Below are positions 31,196 through 40,585 of a stretch of DNA of 64,000 nucleotides, in pieces. This DNA comes from Trichormus variabilis 0441 (GTDB lineage Bacteria; Cyanobacteriota; Cyanobacteriia; Cyanobacteriales; Nostocaceae). The notes beneath the pieces were generated by a model. That model had not been told where the DNA came from and did not search any database. It was given only the letters and a program-made list of their open reading frames with translations. The translations under genes and the position numbers were made by a program. Where the stretch lies: positions 2,858,001 through 2,922,000 of the forward strand of contig NZ_CP047242.1 in NCBI RefSeq assembly GCF_009856605.1, written 5' to 3'. Each line of letters begins with the position of its first letter. The first letter of the stretch is position 1.

Positions 31196-32500
31196 CTACC
31201 CTACCCACTGTTCTTGAGCAAATCCCACAGCTAACCTAGCGAGTAGTGTGATAAATAAACCTAGAACAAAATATCCTTGACGAGGATAGCGAGATAACAG
31301 CACACCGATCGCTATACTCAAAGGTACGATGCCATAAGCTAGGCGGCTTAAGGATATTGTTCCCCCAGAAGCAAGCAGCAGTCCGATACCGCAAAAGCCA
31401 TACATAACAGTTACAGTAGTTAGGTTTTTACGGAAACGCCACAACGCACAACTACCACCAAAGACCATGAATACATTCAGTAAGCGATTAATTAAATCTT
31501 CTGGTGCTAGTAGTAACAAAAACAACAATAAAATGTAACAACCATAAATGATCTTGACGGAGTGTAAATACTGCCGGAAGAAGTATAAACAATATCCTCC
31601 GCCAACAATCAGAATAAACAACAAAGGATGCCAAGGATCATTAATCCAACCAGATGTAGGCTGAACCCAACCAAACTGCCAGTTTTGCGGCCCTACGACA
31701 ATTTTCATCAGCATACCTAACCATCCTTGCCAATCAAAGCCTAGAGATGGTCGCCAGCCTCGTTGTGCAGCGATAAAGGCGAGAGGATTGTGGAAGCGGA
31801 AGGCACAATATAAACTAAAGACCATGACTCCTGTTGCGGTGGCTAAACCTGCGATATAAGCAATTGGTGGTCTGCGTTCTTTCCAAGCAGCGATCGCCAA
31901 TGCGGGAATCATAGCCATTCCTGTGGGACGTGTTGCTGTCGCCAAGGCACCCCAGAAGCTTGTCCAGCCATACTGCTTTTGATCAAAAGCCCGTAAAGCG
32001 GCTGTACTTAAAAACAAATATAGTCCCTCTGTATAAATTACCCCTGTAAACATCGCTGATGGATAACAAGAAACCACGGATGTAGCCCATCTAGCGATAC
32101 TGATTCCATAAGAATTTTTCAGCCAGAAGTACAAAATATAAAGTGCTGCCAAAAATGTCACATTGTTGATTAAAAGACCAGCTACTTCAAAAGACAAACC
32201 CAAATTCATTAATACCCGGATACAGAAGGGAAACAAGGGAAAGAATGCTAGATTGTGCTGCTTACCGTCATCGACAAATTCATATCCAGTAGTGGCGATC
32301 GCCCTATAATGCACCCCATCCCAAGCATCAAAAATTCCCCAACCTAAGCTAGATAGACTTTCTGGTGCTGAAGGTAAATTCGGCGCAACCAACAACATCG
32401 TTATCCAAATCAGGACGCGGCTAAGAAACCAGAGGATTGCAGGAAAGAGAAAATCAGTTTTCCATAAAAATTTTTTGATGAATATTCGCTTTTCAAACAT
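31196..32500 (-). CDS. PIG-V-like membrane mannosyltransferase
   Basis: About 434 residues with multiple membrane segments. The motif GIFDAWDGVHYRAIATTGYE near the N-terminus and FFPLFPFCIRVL match the PIG-V/GPI mannosyltransferase II-like GT-C family (DxxHY-type acidic loop). Another conserved stretch is ATATRPTGMAMIPAL. I took ATG 32500 as the start; an in-frame TTG at 32572 would add 24 residues with no better ribosome site. A 200-base gap separates it from the next glycosyltransferase on the same strand. Confidence 0.8.
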   Translation of the reverse strand: MFEKRIFIKKFLWKTDFLFPAILWFLSRVLIWITMLLVAPNLPSAPESLSSLGWGIFDAWDGVHYRAIATTGYEFVDDGKQHNLAFFPLFPFCIRVLMNLGLSFEVAGLLINNVTFLAALYILYFWLKNSYGISIARWATSVVSCYPSAMFTGVIYTEGLYLFLSTAALRAFDQKQYGWTSFWGALATATRPTGMAMIPALAIAAWKERRPPIAYIAGLATATGVMVFSLYCAFRFHNPLAFIAAQRGWRPSLGFDWQGWLGMLMKIVVGPQNWQFGWVQPTSGWINDPWHPLLFILIVGGGYCLYFFRQYLHSVKIIYGCYILLLFLLLLAPEDLINRLLNVFMVFGGSCALWRFRKNLTTVTVMYGFCGIGLLLASGGTISLSRLAYGIVPLSIAIGVLLSRYPRQGYFVLGLFITLLARLAVGFAQEQWVG

Positions 32501-32572
32501 AGAGTTGAGTCTTTCCCAAAAATCCCTTACGCATTTTTTTCTTATAGAAATAAACAACAGAAAATTGGACAA

Positions 32573-33032
32573 AATTCAGTATAACTATGATTGGCTTTCA
32601 TGCCATCACCAAATAACGGTCATTCAATGATTTTCGGAAAAATTTTAAATATTTAAAACTAAATCTTTAACGCCATGTGCCACTTTCTCTCAGACCTAAC
32701 CCCCAACCCCTTGCCTACAAGGAAAGGGGAGTAATAATTAAAGCCTCTACGCCACTTGCTACAACGCAGGGAACCCGTGCAACGCAGTAGCTCCCCCTTG
32801 TAGGAGATAGGTACTCTACGAGAAGCGCTCCGCGCTATGGAGAGAGGTTTTAAAAATAAGTTGCACATCACGTTATTTAGTATTTAAAGACACATAATCT
32901 CTCAAATGTCCCATGAGTTTTGTTTCCAGTCTCTCATCCCTAGCTTTCAATCCCCTAATTATGGCGATCGCTCTATATTAATGAGTCCTCAGCAATTTAT
33001 AGTGGGAGTTGTCGGTAAATCCTTAAGCAATT
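32573..33032. other. Intergenic region with dispersed repeat sequence
   Basis: The stretch 32690-32850 looks like repetitive intergenic DNA common in Nostoc genomes: CCTTGCCTACAAGGAAAGG forms a small hairpin, and GAAGCGCTCCGCGC and AACGCAG repeats follow. No gene is visible. The promoter of dxr should lie near the end. Confidence 0.4.
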
Positions 33033-34229
33033 GTGAAAAGTATTACTCTTGTTGGTTCCACTGGCTCAATTGGTACTCAGACTCTAGATATCGTGAGTCA
33101 GTACCCAGATCAGTTTCGGATTGTGGGGTTGGCGGCGGGAAGCAATGTAGAAATGTTGGCAGAACAGATTCGCCAGTTCCGTCCCCAAATAGCAGCGATT
33201 TCTGCCGCCGAAAAATTACCAGCACTGCAAGCAGCTATTAAAGACCTTGATCCCCAACCTATTTTACTAGGGGGCGAAGCCGGAGTGATCGAAGTTGCTC
33301 GTTACGGTGATGCCGAAACAGTGGTGACAGGTATTGTCGGTTGTGCTGGTTTACTGCCAACAATCGCCGCCATTGAAGCTGGTAAAGACATTGCCTTAGC
33401 AAACAAAGAAACTCTCATCGCCGGCGGGCCTGTAGTCTTACCCTTAGTAGAAAAACACGGCGTTAAATTATTGCCAGCCGATTCCGAACATTCTGCCATC
33501 TTCCAATGCCTCCAAGGTGTACCAAAAGGCGGCTTAAGGAAGATTTTACTCACGGCTTCCGGTGGTGCTTTTCGGGATTGGGATGTGGAAAGATTAGCAG
33601 AAGTAACAGTGGCCGATGCCCTAAAACATCCTAACTGGTCAATGGGGCGAAAAATTACTGTAGACTCAGCCACCCTGATGAACAAAGGTTTAGAAGTAAT
33701 TGAGGCTCATTTTCTGTTTGGGTTAGATTATCAAGATATCGAAATTGTCATCCATCCCCAAAGTATTATTCATTCACTAATTGAGCTGCAAGATACCTCA
33801 GTTTTAGCCCAACTCGGCTGGCCGGATATGCGCTTACCTTTGCTATATGCTTTGTCTTGGCCGGAACGCATCTACACTGACTGGGAACCCTTAAATTTAG
33901 TCAAAGCTGGCAATCTCACCTTCCGTGAACCAGACCATCAAAAGTATCCTTGTATGCAGTTAGCTTATGCGGCTGGTAGGGCGGGTGGTTCCATGCCGGC
34001 AGTGTTAAATGCTGCTAATGAACAGGTTGTAGCATTATTCCTAGATGAGAAAATCAAATTTTTAGATATTCCCCGGTGTATCGAATTAGTGTGCGATCGC
34101 CATCAAAATGATAACTGTGCAAATCCTTCTTTAGATGATATTTTGGCAGCAGATCAATGGGCAAGACAAGAAGTTTTAACAGCTACTAAAAATTTAGCAA
34201 GCCAACCTCAGATAATTTCCGTCAACTAA
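33033..34229 (+). CDS. dxr: 1-deoxy-D-xylulose 5-phosphate reductoisomerase
   Basis: Second step of the MEP isoprenoid pathway, NADPH-dependent. The nucleotide-binding motif is [14 protein letters not shown] at the N-terminus. The active-site regions [15 protein letters not shown] and [11 protein letters not shown], and the metal-binding [19 protein letters not shown], are intact. The length of 398 residues is normal. The start is GTG. Confidence 0.97.
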
Positions 34230-34362
34230 GCGCTGAAATTGCAAATACTTAGTATCTTGGTGTCTTACGTAAGAAAAATCTCAAACCACATAAGGCATCA
34301 AGATACAGAGGTTTTTAGCCCCTATTAATTCTTTAAAAATAAAAATCTCTTTAGTGAATCAG

Positions 34363-34484
34363 GACTTACACAACTGACCCAATAGTAGGGTGCGTCAGAT
34401 GTAGAAAATCCTTTAATGTGTAAGAAATTATTGGGGCTGACGCACCCTACAGTTAGTTTGATTATGACACTTGCGTAAGTCCTA
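34363..34484. repeat. AGGACTTACGCA-family element with a nested GACGCACCCTAC palindrome
   Basis: Outer ends are AGGACTTACACAA (34363) and TTGCGTAAGTCCT (ends about 34483). Inside sits the other repeat family: GTAGGGTGCGTCA (34385-34397) with TGACGCACCCTAC (34438-34450). Two unrelated small repeats are stacked, as expected from one inserting into the other. Confidence 0.7.
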
Positions 34485-34707
34485 TGAATTTGTCTAAAAA
34501 TTCATGTTAAATTCCGGAATCAAGCAATTCCTCTATGTATAGTCATTTTGCAATAGTTACCCAAAGATTCAGGTATTACTAGACATAATATGATGTTAAA
34601 AACATTACACCTCCGACAAAAATTATAGGTAGTTATTTCCCGGAAAATATAGACTTACTAATCAAGTCCCTTGAAAATTAGAGATAAATCTTGAGGAATT
34701 TATATTT

Positions 34708-34905
34708 ATGATTCCTACGCTTATTTTAGCTTGGATTGTATTTGTTATAGTTTGGAAGGTATTAAAAGCAACTCTTACCAATGCCTTAACTATTGCAGCC
34801 ATTCTCATCTTGTTAAACATTGGTTTTGGCATCACACCGCAGGATATTTGGCATCAAATCATGCAGTTTGCACAAACTTTATCACAAGTACAGGGTGGGA
34901 AATAG
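34708..34905 (+). CDS. Small conserved membrane protein
   Basis: 65 residues with two hydrophobic helices (IPTLILAWIVFVIVW and ALTIAAILILLNIGF) and a short soluble tail. GAGGAA lies upstream of the ATG. I believe small proteins of this kind are conserved among cyanobacteria, but I cannot assign a function. An overlapping frame at 34731-34916 is judged a shadow. Confidence 0.65.
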   Translation: MIPTLILAWIVFVIVWKVLKATLTNALTIAAILILLNIGFGITPQDIWHQIMQFAQTLSQVQGGK

Positions 34906-34954
34906 GGGCGAATTGAGGCGCTAGGGATGAGGGAATTTGGACAACTATCTGAGC

Positions 34955-35215
34955 CTAACCACCGCTTACAGGGGGAATTAACACTACTTCATCCCCGTTT
35001 TTTAAAACTGTATCGGGTTCGACAAATATTAAATTAATCCCAAAGCGCGTGATATCTCGCCATTGAGCCAGTTCTGGGCGTTCTGCTATGAGGCGATCGC
35101 ACACTGCGCTAACGGGTGTACCATTGGGAAATTCCCACACCAGTTCTGGTATTCCATAAGCTTCTTGGTAAACAGCAAATAACTTGATGGTGATAGTGAT
35201 TGCAGAATTGGACAT
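34955..35215 (-). CDS. MoaD/ThiS-like ubiquitin-fold sulfur carrier
   Basis: 86 residues ending in the diagnostic Gly-Gly (IPPVSGG), which is adenylated and thiocarboxylated for sulfur transfer. The fold starts with ITIKLFAVYQEAYG, and DEVVLIPPVSGG closes it. It is most like the small subunit of molybdopterin synthase, but no moaE or other molybdenum cofactor gene is adjacent, so a MoaD-like label is safer. Confidence 0.82.
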   Translation of the reverse strand: MSNSAITITIKLFAVYQEAYGIPELVWEFPNGTPVSAVCDRLIAERPELAQWRDITRFGINLIFVEPDTVLKNGDEVVLIPPVSGG

Positions 35216-35395
35216 AATATTTTGTCCCCGATCTTACTGTGCAAGGATTTTGGCAAAGATTTAGATGAGAGGATTAATAGTCACCAATTTAGGTAATGAT
35301 AGAAATTGGCAGTTTGATACAGCAAGTTGATTGCTGACTTTGAATTTATCTGATTTTACATACACTTAATAAAATTTATTCAATTTTAAGGTAAA

Positions 35396-36727
35396 ATGCA
35401 ACCTGAATTCAATTTTTTTCAGCACTGGTATCCTGTCTCACCCATAGAAGACTTAGACCCCAAACGGCCAACCCCTGTTACTCTTTTAGGAATTCGTTTA
35501 GTTATCTGGAAACCAAAATCATCAGATAGTTTTCGGATATTTATAGATCAATGTCCTCACCGTCTCGCACCCTTAAGTGAAGGGCGTATTGACGATAAAA
35601 CCGGTAACTTAATGTGCAGTTATCACGGCTGGCAATTTGATACTGAGGGTGTTTGTACCCGCATTCCTCAAGCTGAGAATCCAGAAATAGTTACTAAAAA
35701 CCAAAAGGATTTTTGTGTTAATTCCTTACCAGTACGCCAAGAGAATGATTTACTCTGGGTTTGGCCTGATGTGAACTCTCAGGAATTAGCCCATCAAACA
35801 CCATTACCTCTGTCACCGCAAGTAGACGCTAGCAAAGGTTTTGTGTGGACTTCTTTCGTGCGCGATTTAGAATACGACTGGCAAACTCTAGTAGAAAATG
35901 TCGCAGATCCTAGTCATGTTCCTTTCGCCCATCATGGAGTGCAGGGTAATCGAGAACAAGGCAGGGCTAGACCTATTAGTATTATGCAATCAACGCCAGG
36001 TTTGATTGAGGCTGTCGCAGATGGACTAGTCACAGCCAAGATTACTTTTGAACCGCCTTGTCGTTTAGAGTACGCCATTAGCGTTGGTAATGATGGAAAA
36101 CAGTTAGGACTTGTCACTTATTGCCTTCCTGTATCTCCTGGCAAATCAAGAATTGTCGCTCAGTTTCCTCGCAATTTTGCTAAAACACTTCATCGTCTTA
36201 CACCCAGATGGTGGGATCACATCAAAACACGTAATTTAGTACTTGATGGGGATATGATTTTGCTCAATCAGCAAGAGCATTTGATCCAACAAAGACAATT
36301 ATCAGCCAGTTGGAAAACAGCTTACAAGATGCCAACAAGCGCCGATCGCCTGGTAATTGAATTTCGCAAGTGGTTTGATAAATACTGTGACGGGGGATTA
36401 CCCTGGAAAGAAGTGGGAATCCCCATTCCTGAAGCTGCCGCAATCAACGACAATCGGGATGTCTTGTTAGACAGATACAAACAACACACCCGGCATTGCA
36501 GTAGCTGTCGTAATACCCTGAAGAATATCGAGCGACTACAACTGATATTACTAGGCTATTTCGCCCTTGTTATTTCTGGGGTTGCCGTTCTACCAGACTC
36601 CTTAAGAGTCCGGCTAGGTTTACCCTTAATAATTACAGCAATCTTAGGATTGGGACTTTACTCCTGGCTAAAATTTTGGCTGGTGCCGAAATTTTACTTT
36701 GTAGATTATGTCCACGCCGAAAAATAA
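35396..36727 (+). CDS. Rieske oxygenase, pheophorbide a oxygenase family
   Basis: 443 residues. The Rieske 2Fe-2S ligands are seen as CPHRLAP and CSYHGWQFD. The mononuclear iron site is in NVADPSHVPFAHHG. The middle matches the PaO domain, and the C-terminus has two membrane segments (LQLILLGYFALVISGVAVL and LGLPLIITAILGLGLYSW) plus a CxxC (HCSSCRNTL). This arrangement is that of plant PaO/Lls1/TIC55-type proteins; cyanobacterial members are less well defined and might oxidise chlorophyll breakdown products. Confidence 0.88.
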   Translation: MQPEFNFFQHWYPVSPIEDLDPKRPTPVTLLGIRLVIWKPKSSDSFRIFIDQCPHRLAPLSEGRIDDKTGNLMCSYHGWQFDTEGVCTRIPQAENPEIVTKNQKDFCVNSLPVRQENDLLWVWPDVNSQELAHQTPLPLSPQVDASKGFVWTSFVRDLEYDWQTLVENVADPSHVPFAHHGVQGNREQGRARPISIMQSTPGLIEAVADGLVTAKITFEPPCRLEYAISVGNDGKQLGLVTYCLPVSPGKSRIVAQFPRNFAKTLHRLTPRWWDHIKTRNLVLDGDMILLNQQEHLIQQRQLSASWKTAYKMPTSADRLVIEFRKWFDKYCDGGLPWKEVGIPIPEAAAINDNRDVLLDRYKQHTRHCSSCRNTLKNIERLQLILLGYFALVISGVAVLPDSLRVRLGLPLIITAILGLGLYSWLKFWLVPKFYFVDYVHAEK

Positions 36728-36750
36728 GGGAACAACAAAAAATAAATTAT

Positions 36751-36839
36751 CCAAAATTCATGGTTTAGTAGGGTGCGTCAGTGCCAAAGAACCTAACTAT
36801 ACTCAGAAATTATTCATACTGACGCACCCTACATTTTGG
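36751..36839. repeat. TGACGCACCCTAC palindromic repeat
   Basis: GTAGGGTGCGTCAGT (36768-36782) pairs with ACTGACGCACCCTAC (36818-36832), a perfect 15-base inverted repeat. Flanking CCAAAAT/ATTTTGG extends the symmetry outward. The interior TATACTCAGAAATTATTCAT is shared with the copy at 50153-50218. Confidence 0.8.
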
Positions 36840-36891
36840 ATATTTTTTTTATCTGGAAGTCACAAAGAAACGCTTGACTAATGACTATTGA

Positions 36892-37515
36892 CTAAAATAT
36901 CTGTTCCAACTTTTGGAAATCGCGTTGCACCTCTTCCCACAATGCCTTGTTATGGGGGTCAGTTTTTAAAGCTTTTTTGAGATAGACTCTGGCTTTGAGG
37001 AGTTGATTTTCGTTAATGAGGGCGCGTCCCCAGATTTGATAGGCGATCGCCTGCCATTGGCGTACTTCTGGATCTTTTGGTAAACGGGCGGCTAAAGCTT
37101 CTGCTAAGGCGATCGCTTGGGGAAACCTTCTTTCCCGCAAAAACCGTTGCAGTTGTTCGTAAGTCTTCCACTTTAACCGTTGTTCAATTTCTATAATGTT
37201 CGGTGGTTTTGATGGAGCTGACTTTTCATCTGTGACGGTAGCCGTAGGCGCTTTCTCTGAGTGAGTTGCTTTGATATTTTCACTACTAGACGCAGGTGAT
37301 TGCTTTGACTTTGGGGCTGTGTCCTCTGGAGGTACTACCGTCAACAGAAATCTGTAAGCCTCAGTCAAGGCAATAAACTTATCTTGAGCTTTTTTATCAC
37401 TAGGGTTGATATCAGGATGATATTGCTGCGCCAGCCGTCGGTAAGAGGCTTTAATATCAGCAAATGAAGCTCCCGACCTTAAACCCAATAAACGGTAGCA
37501 ATCTCCGAGATCCAT
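36892..37515 (-). CDS. J-domain protein with C-terminal TPR-like helices
   Basis: 207 residues. The N-terminal J domain is complete with the HPD motif (QQYHPDINPSDKKAQDKF), so it can stimulate an Hsp70. A low-complexity linker (~85-110) leads to helical repeats (AIALAEALAARLPKDPEVRQ, ARVYLKKALKTDPHNKAL) that look like TPR units. It is likely a co-chaperone for specific clients. The partner Hsp70 is not indicated by the neighbours. Confidence 0.88.
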   Translation of the reverse strand: MDLGDCYRLLGLRSGASFADIKASYRRLAQQYHPDINPSDKKAQDKFIALTEAYRFLLTVVPPEDTAPKSKQSPASSSENIKATHSEKAPTATVTDEKSAPSKPPNIIEIEQRLKWKTYEQLQRFLRERRFPQAIALAEALAARLPKDPEVRQWQAIAYQIWGRALINENQLLKARVYLKKALKTDPHNKALWEEVQRDFQKLEQIF

Positions 37516-37628
37516 TTTGATCTACTTAATTCTGTAATATTCAGCCATCAGCGATGAGCTTTTTGCTGAAAGTTTTAATAATAAACAATAATCTTATAAT
37601 TTATAGTTCACATTTGACAGTTTTTCTA

Positions 37629-37670
37629 GGGATTGGGGACTGGGGATTGGGGATTGGGGGTTGGGGACTG
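37629..37670. repeat. Six tandem GGG(A/G)(T/C)TG heptamers
   Basis: GGGATTG, GGGACTG, GGGATTG, GGGATTG, GGGGTTG, GGGACTG. This belongs to the same heptamer family as 9107-9138. C-rich repeats of CTTCCCCTG type follow to about 37740, right up to the clpP stop codon. Confidence 0.85.
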
Positions 37671-37744
37671 GGCGAAAATTCTGGGGTAAGTTCTCCCCGT
37701 TCTTCCCCTGCTTCCCCTGCTTCCCCTGCCCCCTGCCCCCATTT

Positions 37745-38338
37745 CTAGATGCGTTCTTCAATCACACGGTCAATTAAGCCGTATTCCTTTGCCTCTTGGG
37801 CTGACATGAAGAAGTCCCGATCCATGTCTTTTTCAATTTTGGCTAGGGGTTGATTGGTGTTGTTGGCATAAATTTGATTGAGCTGGTGGCGAATTCGGAG
37901 AATTTCTCTAGCTTCGATTTCGATGTCGGTTGCTTGTCCACGAGTTCCGCCAGAGGGTTGGTGAATCATGATCCGTGAGTGGGGTAATGCTAGGCGCTTA
38001 CCTTTGGTACCAGCAGCTAACAAGAAGGAACCCATCGAAGCAGCTAAACCTACACAAATGGTTACCACATCTGATTTGATGTGCTGCATTGTGTCGTAAA
38101 TTGCCAAGCCGGATGTTACCATCCCACCGGGGGAATTGATATACAAGTAAATATCTTTACCTGGGTCTTCCGAATCCAGGTACAACATAACGGCGATGAT
38201 TTGGTTAGCAATTTCATCATCAACGTCCCGTCCCAGGAAAATAATCCGTTCCCGGTATAGGCGATCGTAGATGCTAATCCAATCTGTAAATTGACCGCCT
38301 GGCATCCGGTAAGGAACTTTAGGAACTCCTATAGGCAT
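37745..38338 (-). CDS. clpP: ATP-dependent Clp protease proteolytic subunit
   Basis: 197 residues. The catalytic triad is intact: Ser in AASMGSFLL, His in [10 protein letters not shown] and Asp in [10 protein letters not shown]. It degrades proteins fed by a Clp ATPase. It lies directly downstream of a ClpR-like gene, an arrangement known in cyanobacteria where ClpP3 and ClpR form one mixed core; by that context it is probably the ClpP3 type. Confidence 0.96.
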   Translation of the reverse strand: MPIGVPKVPYRMPGGQFTDWISIYDRLYRERIIFLGRDVDDEIANQIIAVMLYLDSEDPGKDIYLYINSPGGMVTSGLAIYDTMQHIKSDVVTICVGLAASMGSFLLAAGTKGKRLALPHSRIMIHQPSGGTRGQATDIEIEAREILRIRHQLNQIYANNTNQPLAKIEKDMDRDFFMSAQEAKEYGLIDRVIEERI

Positions 38339-38383
38339 TTTTTTGACTCCGTTGGTAATTAGTGATTAGTCATTAGTTAATTC

Positions 38384-38414
38384 ACTATTGACTATTGACT
38401 ATTGACTATTGACT
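38384..38414. repeat. Tandem ACTATTG heptamers
   Basis: Four perfect copies of ACTATTG followed by ACTG, in the short gap between clpR and clpP. Related ATTAGT-type units precede it. Such repeats vary in number between strains. Confidence 0.85.
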
Positions 38415-38416
38415 GT

Positions 38417-39079
38417 TTAAAGAACACTTGCCGGTAGTGGTGGATTTGCAAGTTCTTCTTTTTCAAAAACTCTGTCAATCAAACCGTAATCCTTGGCTTG
38501 ATAAGGAGTCATGTATAGGAGACGATCCATATCTTTGGTGATTTTTTCTGGTGCCTGTCCGGTGGTGCGGGCGAAAATATCAACCATTGAACCTTTGTTT
38601 ACCAAGACTTCCCTGGCTCGAATTTGAATATCCGTTGCTTGACCTTGGGCGTAGCTCTTGGGTTGATGCAGGATAATTGAGGCGTTGGGTAAACTAGCGC
38701 GACAACCTTTTGTCCCAGCACTCAGTAACATTGCTGCCATCCCCATCGCCGAACCGATACAAATGGTGTGAATTGGAGGCTTGATGTATTTCATGGTGTC
38801 GTAGATGGCGAAGGCTTCAGTTTCAAAGCCGATAGGTTCGCCACTATAACCGGAAGTGCCAGTGGAGTTTATATAGATTTTAATTGGTTTGTCGGGGTCG
38901 TCAGACTGTAAATACAATAGTTGAGCGACTATCAATTCCGTAACAGCAGGAACCAGTGGCATCCCCAGATAGACAATTCGTTCCTTGAGTAAAAGGGAGG
39001 GTAAATCTGGTGGCGGTGTCCTGTAGGAGTTGTCACCGTAGTAAGGGGCTTGAACAGCCTTGATGGGGGAAATGTCCAT
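38417..39079 (-). CDS. clpR: ClpR, catalytically altered Clp protease subunit
   Basis: 220 residues, clearly a ClpP paralogue (LHQPKSYAQGQATDIQI, MDRLLYMTPYQAKDYGLIDR). At the position of the nucleophilic Ser in the AASMGS motif of ClpP it reads SAMGMAA, so the serine is replaced by Gly in a simple alignment. There is also a short insertion (TSGYSGEPIGF) typical of ClpR. It would be a structural, inactive subunit of a ClpP3/R ring. clpP follows 78 bases downstream. Confidence 0.9.
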   Translation of the reverse strand: MDISPIKAVQAPYYGDNSYRTPPPDLPSLLLKERIVYLGMPLVPAVTELIVAQLLYLQSDDPDKPIKIYINSTGTSGYSGEPIGFETEAFAIYDTMKYIKPPIHTICIGSAMGMAAMLLSAGTKGCRASLPNASIILHQPKSYAQGQATDIQIRAREVLVNKGSMVDIFARTTGQAPEKITKDMDRLLYMTPYQAKDYGLIDRVFEKEELANPPLPASVL

Positions 39080-39328
39080 AGCAACTGATCGCCTGATATT
39101 GTGCCGTTAACTGTAATACATCCTAGCGCGATGCTAGCTCTCTTCAAGTGCGGTTTTCTCGCTAATCGGAGGTAACAGAGCATCTGCCAACAGGTGGCTC
39201 CTAAGATATTCTGAATATATTATCTGAAATATATTAATGGATTGACTTTAATAAAGTTTTCCGTAGCGCTGGTGTAGCGTTTTGGAGTTATTCATGAATG
39301 TATATATACTAACCAGGAATTAAGGGTT

Positions 39329-40585
39329 ATGAAAGTTAATTTGCAGCCTGTCCTCAATGATGCCAATTTGGATGCACAACAGCCAAGCAGCCAGCGTCAG
39401 TTGGCAATTTCCATCTCAGCTGGTGCTGAACCTCAAGACCGCACGGTACCGCTTAATTTATGTCTAATTCTTGACCATAGCGGCTCGATGAATGGGCGAC
39501 CGCTAGAAATAGTCAAACAAGCGGCAATTCGTTTAGTTGACCGTCTGAAGACGGGCGATCGCCTGAGTGTGGTAGCTTTTGATCACCGTGCTAAGGTCTT
39601 AGTCCCTAATCAAGTCATCGACAACCCGGAACAAATCAAAAAACAAATCAATCGGCTGGCGGCGGATGGTGGGACAGCCATTGATGAGGGTTTGCGTTTG
39701 GGAATTGAGGAATTAGCCAAGGGGAAAAAAGAAACGATTTCTCAAGCTTTTTTGTTAACCGATGGGGAAAATGAACACGGTGATAACAATCGCTGCTTAA
39801 AATTCGCTCAATTAGCGGCTGGTTATAACTTGACTTTGAATACTCTGGGATTTGGCGACAACTGGAACCAAGATGTTTTAGAAAAAATTGCGGATGCAGG
39901 CTTGGGAAGCTTGTCTTATATCCAGAAAGCCGAACAAGCGGTAGATGAGTTTGGTCGTCTGTTTAGTCGGATACAAACGGTGGGTTTGACAAATGCTTAT
40001 TTGCTATTGTCTCTTGCGCCTAATGTCCGCCTGGCAGAACTGAAACCCATTGCCCAAGTTGCCCCAGACACAATTGAGTTACCCCTGCAACAAGAAACAG
40101 ATGGCCGTTTTGCTGTTCGCTTGGGTGATTTGATGAAGGATGTAGAAAGGGTGATTTTGACTAATATTTATCTGGGTCAGTTGCCAGAGGGTAAACAACC
40201 CATTGCCAATGTGCAGATCCGTTATGATAACCCAGCACAAGACCAAACCGGGTTATTCACTCCCAATATCCCCGTTTATGCCAATGTTGTTAGGGCGTAC
40301 CAACCAGCTATTAATCCCCAGGTGCAACAGTCGATTTTAGCTTTGGCTAAGTATCGACAAACCCAGCTAGCAGAAGCCAAATTGCAACAAGGCGATCGCG
40401 TGGGTGCGGCTACTATGTTGCAAACTGCTGCCAAAACTGCCCTGCAAATGGGTGATACAGGCGCGGCGACAGTTTTACAAACCTCTGCAACTCAATTACA
40501 GGCTGGGCAAGATTTATCAGAAAGCGATCGCAAGAAAACCCGGATTGTCTCCAAAACCGTCTTGCAAGATACCCCTCCCAAATGA
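39329..40585 (+). CDS. von Willebrand factor A domain protein 1
   Basis: 418 residues. The N-terminal VWA domain has an intact MIDAS motif, ILDHSGSMNG, with further metal-site residues in DGGTAIDEG and LLTDGENE. The C-terminal half is beta-rich then helical (QLAEAKLQQGDRVGAATMLQ). No signal peptide is seen, so it is likely cytosolic. It overlaps the next gene by four bases (ATGA), a translational coupling. It sits in divergent orientation to clpR. Confidence 0.9.
   Translation: MKVNLQPVLNDANLDAQQPSSQRQLAISISAGAEPQDRTVPLNLCLILDHSGSMNGRPLEIVKQAAIRLVDRLKTGDRLSVVAFDHRAKVLVPNQVIDNPEQIKKQINRLAADGGTAIDEGLRLGIEELAKGKKETISQAFLLTDGENEHGDNNRCLKFAQLAAGYNLTLNTLGFGDNWNQDVLEKIADAGLGSLSYIQKAEQAVDEFGRLFSRIQTVGLTNAYLLLSLAPNVRLAELKPIAQVAPDTIELPLQQETDGRFAVRLGDLMKDVERVILTNIYLGQLPEGKQPIANVQIRYDNPAQDQTGLFTPNIPVYANVVRAYQPAINPQVQQSILALAKYRQTQLAEAKLQQGDRVGAATMLQTAAKTALQMGDTGAATVLQTSATQLQAGQDLSESDRKKTRIVSKTVLQDTPPK

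Noticed and set aside
34731..34916. Second small frame overlapping the 65-residue membrane protein
   Set aside because: It is a shifted shadow of the gene at 34708-34905, which has the better ribosome site and clear membrane helices.
37629..38414. Possible CRISPR array in the repeated DNA around clpP
   Set aside because: The units are contiguous heptamers with no unique spacers, so they are short tandem repeats.
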